Shown in pieces: positions 24,481 to 34,862 of a DNA stretch of 64,000 nt. The translations under genes and the position numbers were made by a program. The stretch's first letter is position 1. Every line of letters begins with the position of its first letter. The stretch lies in assembly GCA_003049435.1 (NCBI GenBank), contig PYSQ01000063.1:1-64000 (forward strand), written 5' to 3'. The notes below the pieces were generated by a model. The model was not told where the DNA came from and ran no database searches. It saw only the letters and a program-made list of their open reading frames with translations. This stretch comes from Nakataea oryzae. Taxonomy: Eukaryota; Ascomycota; Sordariomycetes; Magnaporthales; Magnaporthaceae.

Positions 24481-25229
24481 GTCGGCGGCGGCGTTGGTTC
24501 GTGAGACGTGCGGGTGCTGCTGTCGTCGATCGCTCTCGCGGGCACTGTCGTGTCGGGCGCAGGCGGGATGTGGTGGGATGGTGGAGGCGGCGCGCCAGGC
24601 GAGAATTGGGTCGCCAAAGTCCCCCAAAATGTTGACTCAGGGCCGAGGGGAGGGCGGCTGAGGGTGCTTCTCCCGGCGGTGGCTGCTGGGCTCAATGGCT
24701 GGATAAATATTAAACGCAGCCGCGAATTTGTGCCCCGCATTCCGTCTCGCACACGCGCAAGACTCAGGCCCCAGAGCGGGACAGTAAATGGAGGGGCTAG
24801 AGTTGATGGAGGGGCAGAGGCTGGGGGGCTACAGCGGCAGCCACAGGGGGACCACTCGAGTTGTGGCTTGCATGTCAAGAAGCTCCAGGATCCCTGGCGC
24901 CACCAGCCAATCAGCAGGCGCGAACCCATGTTCCTACCCTTGTCAAACAACCAGAACGGCATGGAACAACTGCATCAGCCGAAAAAAAAAGTTCCCAGGC
25001 TGGCCGTGCGGGCGGCGGGTGCCTGCCCACCTTCTGGAGCTCCAACTCGCAAAGGCGGTCGGCGGCGGCGACAGCTCGAAGCACTCACTGCAACCCGAAT
25101 TTCTGCTACTCCCCCACCGCCGCCACAACAACGCCGCCACCAACCCAAGGCCTGCTGTCGCAACGACCTCTTGATACCCACCTCCCCCCAAGCCAGCAGC
25201 CGCTACGTTCCAGTCCCCTTCCTCTGAGC
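24481..25229. promoter_or_regulatory. divergent promoter region (ProRS / TCP1)
   Basis: A 749-bp stretch separates two housekeeping genes read in opposite directions. A TAAATATTAAA stretch (24703-24713) is the only TATA-like element. A bidirectional promoter is inferred. Confidence 0.45.
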
Positions 25230-27139
25230 ATGGCGTCCATGTTTGCACAGCCGGGGAACGGCACGCTGTTCCTCGGAGGCCAGAAGATTTCGGGCCCTGA
25301 CATCCGTGATCAGAATGGTGAGGCGCCTCGCAGGACCCAGCACCCAAAGGCCCGCTGAAGGAGGTCGAGCTAACCTCTTTGTCCTCCACCCGCAGTTCTT
25401 GCGACCCAGGCCATCGCAAATGTAGTCAAGAGCTCGTTCGGCCCGAGCGGCCTCGACAAGATGATGGTGGACGACATCGGCGTACGTTCTCGGCACCCCC
25501 TCCGACCCTTGCAGACATCGCGGCACCAGACTGCCGCGACCACGCCGACTGGGACGCACCGGATAGACGGAGGACGCTGACATGTCGGTTTCTGATTGCT
25601 TTGCAGGACGTCACGGTCACAAACGACGGCGCCACCATCCTCAGCTTACTAGACGTCGAGCACCCCGCCGGCAAGATCCTGGTGGACCTGGCCCAACAAC
25701 AAGACAAGGAGGTGGGCGACGGCACCACGTCGGTGGTGCTGATCGCGGCGGAGCTGCTGAGGAGGGCGAACGAGTTGATGCGCAACCGCATACACCCGAC
25801 GACCATCATCACGGGCTACCGGCTGGCGCTGCGTGAGGCTGTCAAGTACATGAACGACAACGTCAGCGTCAAGGTCGAGAACCTGGGGCGTGACTCGCTC
25901 ATCAGCATCGCCAAGACGTCCATGTCCAGCAAGATCATCGGCGCCGACTCGGACTTCTTCGCCAACATGGTCGTGGACGCGATCCAGGCCGTCAAGACCA
26001 CCAACAACCGCAGCGAGACCAAGTACCCCGTCAAGGCCGTCAACATCCTCAAGGCCCACGGCCGCGGCTCGCTCGAGTCGGTCCTGGTCAAGGGCTACGC
26101 GCTCAACTGCACAGTGGCGTCGCAGGCCATGAAGACGCGCATCACGGACGCCAAGATCGCGGTGCTCGACATCAACTTCCAGAAGGAGCGCATGAAGCTG
26201 GGCGTGCAGATCACGGTCGACGACCCGCAGCAGCTCGAGCAGATCCGGGCGCGCGAGGCGGGCATGGTTATCGACCGCATCGAGATGATCCTCAAGGCCG
26301 GCGCCAACGTGGTGCTGACGACCAAGGGCATCGACGACCTCTGCCTCAAGTTTTTCGTCGAGCGCGGTGCGATGGCGGTGCGCCGCTGCAAGAAGGAGGA
26401 CCTGCGCCGTATCGCGCGGGCTACGGGAGCCACCCTGCTCAGCACGCTGTCGGACCTCAACGGCGACGAGAAGTTTGAGCCGTCGTACCTGGGCCACGCC
26501 GACGAGGTGTCGCAGGAGCGCATCTCGGACGACGAGTGCATCCTGATCAAGGGCACCAAGACGCACTCGTCGGCCTCGATTATCCTGCGTGGCTCCAACG
26601 ACTTCCAGCTGGACGAGATGGAGCGGTCGGTGCACGACTCTCTGTGCGCGGTGAAGCGGACGCTCGAGAGCGGCAGCATAGTGCCCGGCGGCGGCGCGGT
26701 GGAGACGGCGCTGCACATTTACCTGGAGGAGTTCGCGGGCACGGTGGGGTCGCGGGAGCAGCTGGCGATTGGCGAGTTTGCGCAATCGCTGCTGGTAATC
26801 CCCAAGACGCTCTGCATCAACGCGGCCAAGGACGCGTCGGACCTGGTGGCGCAGCTGCGGGCGCGGCACGCGCTCTCGCAAAAGACGCAGGACGGGGCCG
26901 ACGCCAACGAGGATGAGCGCGTGGTGGCGCGCAAGAAGGGCTACCGCAACTACGGCCTGGACCTGGCGCGCGGCAAGCTCGTGGACCAGATCAAGGCAGG
27001 TGTCCTGGAGCCGAGCATCAGCAAGGTGCGGCAGCTCAAGAGTGCCGTCGAGGCGTGCATCAGCATCATGCGCATCGACACGCTCATCAAGCTGGACCCA
27101 GAGCAGAGGCTGGAGGAGGACGATGGACACGGCCACTAG
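25230..27139 (+). CDS. TCP1: T-complex protein 1 subunit alpha (CCT1 chaperonin subunit)
   Basis: Exons 25230-25317, 25396-25481 and 25607-27139 give 568 residues. The group II chaperonin signatures appear once spliced: VKSSFGPSGLDKMMVDDIG, then DVTVTNDGATIL, then DKEVGDGTTSVV (nucleotide site). The apical region and the late block SIVPGGGAVETALH are intact. Subunit alpha is indicated by NVSVKVENLGRDSLISIAKTSM-type context and SVNILKAHG-like VNILKAHGRG. It is one of eight paralogous subunits of the cytosolic ring that folds actin, tubulin and WD40 proteins. The C-terminal tail is acidic with a final GHGH. Confidence 0.95.
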
Positions 27140-28787
27140 ACGAGCAGCAGTAACCAAGAACAGGAAGAAGAAGAAAAAAAATCTGTTGGGTCTTTTGTTC
27201 TCTATACGATCTCTCCTAACTTTTTTTTTGTTCTCCATGCCGAGGAGTCGGGATGTCACTTAGAAGGCTCGGGTCGGTCAGGTCAGGTCCATGTTTTTAC
27301 GAATGCATTCGATGAAGGCTGCACAGGGAGTCACTTTTGAGTTGTGTTTCTGGGCCGATTTGCCGAATGGCGGGCAGGCGGCTGCATACATACCCATTCA
27401 TTATACCATACCCATGTAGGTAGGTACATGCTAACTACGGCAGCACAAACCAGTCCGGGTTAGCGACAGTCGGCAGCTGCATGACATCCTAGTTCCGACC
27501 ACGGACCGCCGGTGTCGGCCTTGTCGGCATTGTCGGCGCCCAGGGCGGGACTCAAGCAGGGCGATGGAGCCAGGGCCGCCTACTGTCGGCTTTAGGATGA
27601 TGCAGGACAGGCGCGGTCACCGCCCACCCCCAGCGGCGGGATCGCCTTGGCTCCCTTGCACCGCTAGCGAGGCGCCATGGTGGCGGCAGGCTAGTAGCAT
27701 TGCACATTCCAGCGTTGGTGTTTGACCTACAGGCAGAAACAGGAAGCTCTGACGTAAAAAGCGAGGGGCCAAGGCGGCCAGCTGACCTGGGTTCGGCTTC
27801 GGGCGCGGGGGAGGGGCCCTGGCGCTGGTGGGCGCGGCCCCAGCGGCTCCCGCACCCCCCCGGCATGGCATGGCGGGCGGTTGTGCTGGATCGGCCCAGC
27901 ATCATGGGTCCCGTGGCTCGGCCGGCACAGGGAGGCCGTCAGCTGGCCTGCCTCGCGCGAGTCCACCGGGCGTGTCTTGGCTCGAGGGGCGCTTGCTGCC
28001 TGCTGTTGTTTGTTTGTCCTCCCCGGAGCAGCGCTGCCACAGGGATGATGCCGCCCGCCCCTCTCTCGCTCCCCCCTTCTCGCGCGGCCACTCGGCTTAT
28101 CGCGGGGAACATGAATCGCAGCAGGCCCCGATGCAGCCGGCCCTGGTTGGCACAGGGCTCGCCGGCGTCCAACGACCGAATGCAACGGCCGTCACTGCAT
28201 GGCCCAAAGCGGCGGCCACGCGCCAGTCTCATTGGCCGCGGGGCCGGCGGAAGGACATGGTCTGGCAAGGAAGAGCGTGGTCGGGCAAGGAATCCCGACC
28301 TCGCTGTGGACCCACACCAGTGTCAGCGTGCATTTGCACCGATGTTGGCTGCAGCGCAGACGCAGCTTAGTGCAAGGCGGGCGAGGCAGGGAGGAGGGCG
28401 GACCGGGCTCATATTTGAGGCTCCTCGCACGTCTGCCCGTCCGTCTGTGCTCCCCTCGCATCTCGCGTCTGTTGCCCGTTTGCAGCTGAAACCCAACCCG
28501 CCGCCGACTTGACCCAAAGGCCCCGGACATTGAGTTGGATATTGCGGCCTGCCCGCCGTGCTGCTGAGTGCAGTTTCATCACAGCAGTGGAGCACGTTGG
28601 CGCCCACGCACACCTGCTTGGGCTCAGCCACCAACCCTCGACGACGTCCCAGGCCCACAGCTGCCTGGACGACGCCTGCTGCCTGCTTTGTATACATTTC
28701 TTTGTTTTCTGAGCCGCTACTGTGCTCCACCCTTGCACCGACCACCGACCACCGACAACCGACAACCGACCAGACATCGCGGCCACG
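27140..28787. other. long intergenic region, no gene seen
   Basis: 1.6 kb with only overlapping, domain-free frames. A-rich and T-rich stretches (27162-27182, 27222-27232) follow the TCP1 stop. An ACCGAC-rich short direct repeat lies just upstream of the acetyltransferase ATG (28741-28775). Confidence 0.5.
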
Positions 28788-29082
28788 ATGGGTTCGTACG
28801 GACGATCAGAGGACCTGCCGCCGGCGTCGGCGCCCTTCCTCGCGCTCGTGCACCCGACGAGCGCGGAGCTGAGGCGGATCTGGACCATGACACACGGGCC
28901 GTGGGGCCCCGCACTATCGCGGGAAGACTACGTCCAGCGCGAGGCCTACCTGTACACCATCCCCGGGTCCAAGGACGGGCTGCAGAGCAGCTGGATCCTG
29001 ACCGACAGCCGGCTGCCGCCCGACTCGCGGCCCATCCTGTCATCCTGCGACACGTACCGCAAGGCCGCCGTGGTGTCGTACC

Positions 29083-29114
<32 letters not shown>

Positions 29115-30083
29115 GAACAGGGCGCGACGCCGGCGAGAGACGCCGTGGCGCACGCGATAGGGGCCGTCTTCACGGACCCCGAGTTCAGGGGCCAGGGCTA
29201 CGCCACCCGCATGATGAAGGAGCTGCGCGAGGCGCTGCGGACTTACCAGGCCGACCTGTGCCAAGGGGGCCAGGCCAAGGGGAACGCGCTGTTCACCGTC
29301 CTGTACTCGGACATTGGCAAGAAGTTCTACAGCAAGTTCGGCTGGGTGCCCGACCAAAGCACCCACGTGTCGTGGATGCCGGCGCCGGAAGAGAACGGCA
29401 GCAGCAGCAGCAGCAGCAACGCCTCTGCATCAGCATCAACAGAAGATGCCGCCGTGCGGCCGATTGACCGCGGCGAGCTGGCCGGGCTCTGCGCGCTGGA
29501 CGAGGAGCTGCTGCGCGAGCACCTGCCCGAGATCGCGGCCAAGACGGGCAGGGCGGCGGTGGCGCTGGTGCCCAACCTGGACACGATGGTGTGGCACCTG
29601 GACCGCGAGGACTACATGTGCTCGCACATTTTCCCGGACGGGCGCACGCCGCAGGTGCGGGGCGCCGTCTTCACGTCGCCGTCGTCGGGGCGGCGCGTGT
29701 GGGCCGTGTGGGCGCGCAACTACTACGGCGGGCTGGCCAAGGCCGAGGGCAACACGCTCTACCTGCTGCGGGTGGTGGTGGAGGACGCCGACAGGATGCC
29801 GGCCGCGGAGCTGGCGCGCGGGTTCCGGGGCATCCTGGCCATGGCGCAGCGCGAGGCGCGGCTCTGGCGCGTGTGCAACGTGCAGATGTGGAACCCGACG
29901 GGCGTCGTGCGCAGGATGGTCGAGGAGTGCGGGATCCCGTGCGAGTGGGTGACGCGCGAGGAGGACAGCATCTCCAGCCTGATGTGGTACGGTGGCGGCG
30001 ACGGGGGCGGCAGCAACGGCAGCGGCGGCGGCGGGCAGCGCGAGGTGGAGTGGGTGGCCAACGACAAGTTTGCGTGGTGCTGA
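28788..30083 (+). CDS. LYC1-like GNAT acetyltransferase
   Basis: A single exon encodes 431 residues. The GNAT core includes IGAVFTDPEFRGQGYATRMMKEL, i.e. the acetyl-CoA pyrophosphate-binding RGQGYA motif, about residues 120-150, followed by ALFTVLYSDIGKKFYSKFGW. A C-terminal half with VALVPNLDTMVWHLDREDYM and YGGLAKAEGNTLYLLRV matches LYC1, the lysine N6-acetyltransferase of Yarrowia. Likely role: acetylation of lysine or a related amine in the cytosol. Two Ser-rich loops and a Gly-rich loop near the C terminus are insertions. The substrate is inferred only from family resemblance. Confidence 0.8.
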
Positions 30084-30577
30084 GGGCGGCTGTGGACGTC
30101 GTCGCTAGTTTTATCTGAACATATAAACCAATGATTTTTTGTGCAGACCGCGGTGTGCGGTGCGTGCGTTTAACTGCTGGCTGACGGCGCAGCTGGTGTC
30201 CTCGTCCAGCACTTGGTGGTCGGCGCAGCTCGGGAAAGCCAGGGTTCCAGGCAGCTGAGTGAGTGATGCAGCGTGGCGGGGTGCCGAGCGAGGGAAGAGG
30301 GGCGCGCCCTTTATGTCAATGCCAAGTTTGGTATGCGCACCCAAGCTGCTAACTGGCTTAAATATCGCCATTGCTGTCATCGCAGTGCCCCTTTCGAGGT
30401 GCATACATAGGTATTTATCTACATGAGCATTTGTACGTGCACACCCGCAAGCAGAAAACAGGCAGAACAACACACATACATACAAAAGACCATCGAGTCT
30501 ACCACGGTCACCCCGCATCAACCAGAGCCTTCACTGCCACCGAGCATCTCCACCAGCACCCACCAGCACCCGCCACC
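30084..30577. other. intergenic, no gene seen
   Basis: Terminator side of the acetyltransferase gene and promoter side of the HAD gene. A CA-rich leader (CACCAGCACC repeats, 30550-30570) precedes the next start. Confidence 0.5.
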
Positions 30578-31300
30578 ATGCCCAGCCTCACAGACTTCAA
30601 GGTCCTCACCTTTGACGTCTACGGCACCCTGATCGACTGGGAGACGGGCATCGTCGCGGCGCTGCAGCCGCTCTTTGCCGCAAACAACTACACCACCACC
30701 AAGGAGGCCCTGCTGCCCGTCCTGGGCGAGCTCGAGGCCAAGCAGCAGGCTGAGACCCCGGACATGCTGTACTCGGACCTCCTGGCCGCCGTGCACTCGC
30801 AGCTGGCCGCCCGCCTGGGGCTGGCCAAGGCCCCGACGCCGGCCGAGTCGCGCGCCTTTGGCGACAGCGTCGGCCGCTGGCCCGCCTTCCCGGACACGGT
30901 CGACGCCCTGCGCCGCCTGCAGAGGCACTTCAAGCTCGTCGTGCTCTCCAACGTCGACCGGGAGTCCTTTGCCGCCTCCGACGCCGGCCCGCTGGGCGGC
31001 GTCGCCTTCGACGCCGTGCTGACGGCCCAGGACATTGGCTCCTACAAGCCCGACCCGCGCAACTTTGCCTACATGCTCGAGCGCGTCGAGGCCGAGTTCG
31101 GGGCCGGGAGGGACGCCGTGCTGCAGACGGCGCAGAGCCAGTTCCACGACCACCACCCGGCCCGCGCCGCCGGCGTCAGGAGCTGCTGGATCTCCCGGCC
31201 CGGCGCCGTCATGGGGAACCGGCCCGACGAGGTCTACGACTGGAAGTTTGACACGCTGGGGCAGATGGCCGACGCGGTCGAGGCCGAGGCACAGGCATGA
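30578..31300 (+). CDS. type II haloacid dehalogenase-like HAD hydrolase
   Basis: A single exon encodes 240 residues. Motif I is FDVYGT with nucleophile Asp13, motif II is VVLSNVD, motif III has Lys in SYKPDP, and the fungal version of the late motif is AQSQFHDHHPA. A small cap domain lies between motifs I and II. Family: L-2-haloacid dehalogenase-like enzymes, which cleave C-halogen or phosphate-ester bonds through an aspartyl intermediate. Cytosolic. Substrate unknown. Confidence 0.9.
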   Translation: MPSLTDFKVLTFDVYGTLIDWETGIVAALQPLFAANNYTTTKEALLPVLGELEAKQQAETPDMLYSDLLAAVHSQLAARLGLAKAPTPAESRAFGDSVGRWPAFPDTVDALRRLQRHFKLVVLSNVDRESFAASDAGPLGGVAFDAVLTAQDIGSYKPDPRNFAYMLERVEAEFGAGRDAVLQTAQSQFHDHHPARAAGVRSCWISRPGAVMGNRPDEVYDWKFDTLGQMADAVEAEAQA

Positions 31301-31769
31301 GGCGGGGGGAGGAGGATGGTGCACTAAATTAATTGGTTGAAATGAAGCCCATATCTACAGTCTTGGAGTCTGACCAATCGTTCGAGCACAGGCTACAGGC
31401 GCCACTCGCTTTAATGCTGAAAGAGAAGGCCCCAGTAGACGTTGAGAGCGCCCCTGAGCTGGAATCGAGCCATTCCAATATTGGACCAAAGCCGACGGGC
31501 TGCATGCCTCTGCGCTCTTGGCAGCATCAGCCGCAGCCTAGACTCGGGCTAGCACGGCGAGTACACAAGTGTCGGGATCTTGTGATTCTCGTGTTATAAG
31601 GGCAGTGCATAAAATGTCCAGCCCTGCTTGTGCCTTTCTGTGTAACCTGCGAGGCGTGAGGCGTCGGAGTTGTATTCATCTTCCTCCTCGGACACCACAG
31701 AATACCGGCCATAGACGCCTTGCTTCCCAGCGACAAAACAAGTCACTTTCCCCTCTCAGATCCCTCACG
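31301..31769. other. intergenic, no gene seen
   Basis: Nothing supported. It ends in the leader of the Cys-rich membrane protein gene. Confidence 0.5.
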
Positions 31770-32579
31770 ATGGTCCGACGGCCACCATCTCGACCCGCCC
31801 CCGCGGCGCCATCCCTCCAGCGTGTCATCCTCGCGGCGGCAACAAGCATCGTCCTAGGCGCATGCCCATCCTCGGCCCAGGAAAAGTCCGGCCCGACAGC
31901 GGCCGTCTCGCTCGGCAGAGACGCGGCCTACTCGACGGCGCGCGCGTGCGCGGCCGGCTGCCTGGTTTACAGCGGCGTCTTCCAGTGCGGCGTGAACGCG
32001 GGCTACCAGGACCTGGGCGTCGGGCTCGGCTGCGGCTGCGGCCCCCTCAACGCGTGCTACTGCGCGGCCAGGCTGGCCTCGTCGGCGGCCTCGTACATCA
32101 CGTCGTGCGTCAGCGACCGCTGCGCCAGGAGCGTCGCCGCCTGGAGGGACGAGGCCGCCAGCATGCAGGGCCTGTACGACGGCTACTGCAGGACGGCAAA
32201 CGCGGACGCGCCCGCGGCGACCACCGCCGCCGCCAGCAGGGGCACGGGGGCGGGCAGCACGCCCGCGGCCAATGCAGGCGGCGACGGACTCCCCACGCCG
32301 ACGACAACTGTGGCCGGAGGAGGAGCGCAGGGCGGCGGGCTGAGCCAGTCGGACGTGATCGCGCTCGCGGCGAGCCTGGGCGTCGGCGTGCCCAGCCTGC
32401 TGGTGGCGACGGCAACGCTGTGGGTGCAGATGCGCAAGAAGAAGAAGAAGGAGGCGGCTGCGGCGGCTGCGGAGACGCCGGCGGCGCCATCTCCCGTCGT
32501 GGTGCAGCCCGAGGCGGCGCACAAGCCCGTCGAGGTGTGGACGCCGTCGCCTTCGCCACACATTAGCGAGGCCCCCTGA
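31770..32579 (+). CDS. Cys-rich single-pass membrane protein, unknown function
   Basis: A single exon encodes 269 residues. An N-terminal signal or anchor follows a basic stretch (VILAAATSIVLGAC). An extracellular domain has ten cysteines, including CAAGC, GCGCGP, NACYC and a C-x4-C pair, ending with YDGYC. Then come a Thr/Ala/Gly-rich linker, a transmembrane helix (VIALAASLGVGVPSLLVATA) with a following RKKKKK stop-transfer, and a Pro-rich cytoplasmic tail. This Cys-domain/linker/TM/tail layout is common in fungal surface proteins of unknown role, possibly sensors. The spacing does not fit a clean CFEM. Confidence 0.7.
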   Translation: MVRRPPSRPAPAAPSLQRVILAAATSIVLGACPSSAQEKSGPTAAVSLGRDAAYSTARACAAGCLVYSGVFQCGVNAGYQDLGVGLGCGCGPLNACYCAARLASSAASYITSCVSDRCARSVAAWRDEAASMQGLYDGYCRTANADAPAATTAAASRGTGAGSTPAANAGGDGLPTPTTTVAGGGAQGGGLSQSDVIALAASLGVGVPSLLVATATLWVQMRKKKKKEAAAAAAETPAAPSPVVVQPEAAHKPVEVWTPSPSPHISEAP

Positions 32580-33126
32580 AGTAGCTTTTTCTCCTTGATC
32601 TTTTGTAACCAAAGTCGCAGTATAACCCAGGTACCTTCCCCTGGCCTGCCAAAGAACAGCTTTGAGGTGCCTCCTTGGTTACCATGTCCAGCTCCAGGTG
32701 CGGCTTAATCTGCCAGTGCTGTAAATTACTCAAGTCGACGTGCTGTTGCGTAGCCGCACGCGGTGAGGCGGCCCGGCTTTAAACTCGCGACCAGCAGACG
32801 TGGGGGAAAACTGCAAGGAGGTGCTCTTGGAAGAGCATGATCTCCACGAGATCCAGAATATCATCGACAATACCCATGTAGCCGGGGACCGATGCCCGCC
32901 TGGCCACACGAAGCTCCTGAATTTGCAAGTTTGGCTATGCTGGTGTGGCCGGTTGCCCGGAATGAGCGGGAAGAGCCGTGCAAAGGACCATGACTCTTGC
33001 GAGAGTGATACGCACATTGGATACGTTTCTTTACATAATAGCCAGCAGAATCCCAACTCCATCAGCTCTCCGACATGCACACAACAAAGCCTTCACCTCT
33101 ATCTTTTGCTCACAAGGATCATGTGT
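32580..33126. other. convergent intergenic region
   Basis: Lies between the 3' ends of the Cys-rich protein gene and the SDR gene. I see nothing else. Confidence 0.5.
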
Positions 33127-34276
33127 CTAGCTTGCCAAGCGAGTGGCCAAATCGGGCTGCACCTTTAGGAGAACCCCCATGATTTCAAGCCATGTCTTTT
33201 CCATAAAAGCCCTATCCTGGGCCAGCTCGCCCATTCTTTGTAGTGTTAGTCAAGGACTGCTCAAGCACAGCCAAGAAATGACCGGGTATGGAGCTTGGGC
33301 AGAGTACTTACGGCATAAGCATATCGTGCTGCCAAAACTGTCCATGGCTCTCGGGCCCGAGTGCTGTGGCACTTACCAGCGTCCTGCCGCCCTCCTCGGA
33401 AGAGCGGGCAAAGACTGACTGGAAGACACCCGTGACAGCCCTTTGAATCAACGGGAACTCCCTGCCAAGGTCTGTCTTGCAAAGCGACGGGCAGCACGAG
33501 TTCACGATAACCCGAGGACGCTGCGACGCGTCGTCTCCCGTGGCCGCCGGGCTGCGCGCGATGGCTTGGATCGCTGCCATGCCAAGCAGCTTGATCATCC
33601 CATAATGCTTGCGCTGGTCGAACGTGGCCTCGTCGTTTGCGGCCCTGAGCAGGCTCCCGTCAAACTTCTCCAGCCACTCGCGCTTGGCCTCGCCATGCCC
33701 TTCACTATTCACAAAAGTTAAATGCGGCTGGTCCTTGCCGCTGTCTGCGGAAGCGTGCAGCAGCGGCAGGATGAGGACCGCCATCAGGGCCGTGGCGAGC
33801 ACATTGACCTGCAGAGCGGTCTCCCATCCCGCCTCGTTGCGAGCAAAAGCCGGGCTCGCGAGGCCCGCGTTCAGCAGCGCGACGTCGAGACGGGGAGCCC
33901 TCTGGGCCAACTGGGCGGCAAAGCCGCGCACCGAATCGAAGGAGCAGAGGTCGACCGTCATGACCACGACGCGGTCGGGCGCCATGCCGGTGCGCGCGGC
34001 GATTTCCTTCCGAGCCGCCTCGCCCTTTGTGGCGGACCTGACGGCGAGGATGAGGGTCGAGACGCCCCTGGCGGCGTAGCAGAGGGCCGCTGCAAAGCCG
34101 AGGCCCGTGTTGGCGCCAGTCACCAGCACGGTCTTGCCGGCGAAGGAGACGGCCGGCTCGGCGGGAGGGTTCTTGGCCGACCACCACATCTTGGACAGGC
34201 CCCCTTTGATGCTGAGGGGTGGCTTGTTCTCGCTTGCCCAGCGGGCAGTGATGGTGTTGTGGTTAGGACCAGGCAT
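33127..34276 (-). CDS. short-chain dehydrogenase/reductase
   Basis: Exons 33312-34276 and 33127-33235 (76-nt intron GTAAGT..AAG with CTAAC branch) give 357 residues. The cofactor motif TGANTGLG is at 53-60, NAG follows in LLNAGL, a catalytic Ser sits in FVNSEGH, and the YxxxK motif is HYGMIKLLG. The C terminus after the intron is MGELAQDRAFMEKTW. It resembles retinol-dehydrogenase/WWOX-like SDRs common in fungal secondary metabolism. Expected to be an NAD(P)H-dependent oxidoreductase. It heads the accessory block that continues to 51 kb, but membership of the cluster is inference. Confidence 0.9.
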
Positions 34277-34862
34277 TTTGGGAGAGATGAAATGACAGTT
34301 GATTGTAAAGCGAAGAGGAGGAGAGAATAAAGGCTGTGATAATTAGTTGCAAACACGAGGACCAGAGGGTTCTGTGCTGGGCACTTATAAACGCGATATC
34401 CTTCGCCTGAATGCTTCCATCTCATAGAGCAACTGCAATGCCACCTCTTAAGCCGTCGGGGCTTTGTCGGTTGCGGATGCTCAGCCGCCAAGAGGCAGGG
34501 GCTGTGTGCGGAAGCGCTATGTCGCTGGCCCGTGACGGTCATCCTGGCGGAACTCCGCCATCGGTTCCAAGTCATCCTGCATTGGACGTGACACAACAAA
34601 ACACCTGGAACATAGCTCGCTGACTCCAGGCTTCGCACGCAGATAAAAAGAAGTCCGCTTTAGTAGGTTGCAATTAATTACAGATCACAACCATCGCTTG
34701 TAGACAGAACTAATTGATTAAAAAAGGAAAGCTAAAATCGCGTCTCGCAACGAAAGTAATCAGCGTCGGGTTCTACATTTCGTGTCACTGTTGTTTGCCA
34801 CTCTGACTTTTGAATCTGAGACCTTGCTATATTACAGTACTGCGTCTAATATTTATCCCTTT
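34277..34862. other. intergenic; promoter of the SDR gene
   Basis: Upstream of the SDR start; a TGATAA GATA-type hexamer is at 34337-34342. AT content rises near 34660-34870. No gene seen. Confidence 0.45.

Noticed and set aside
25649..27259. 536-residue minus-strand frame
   Set aside because: Antisense shadow of TCP1.
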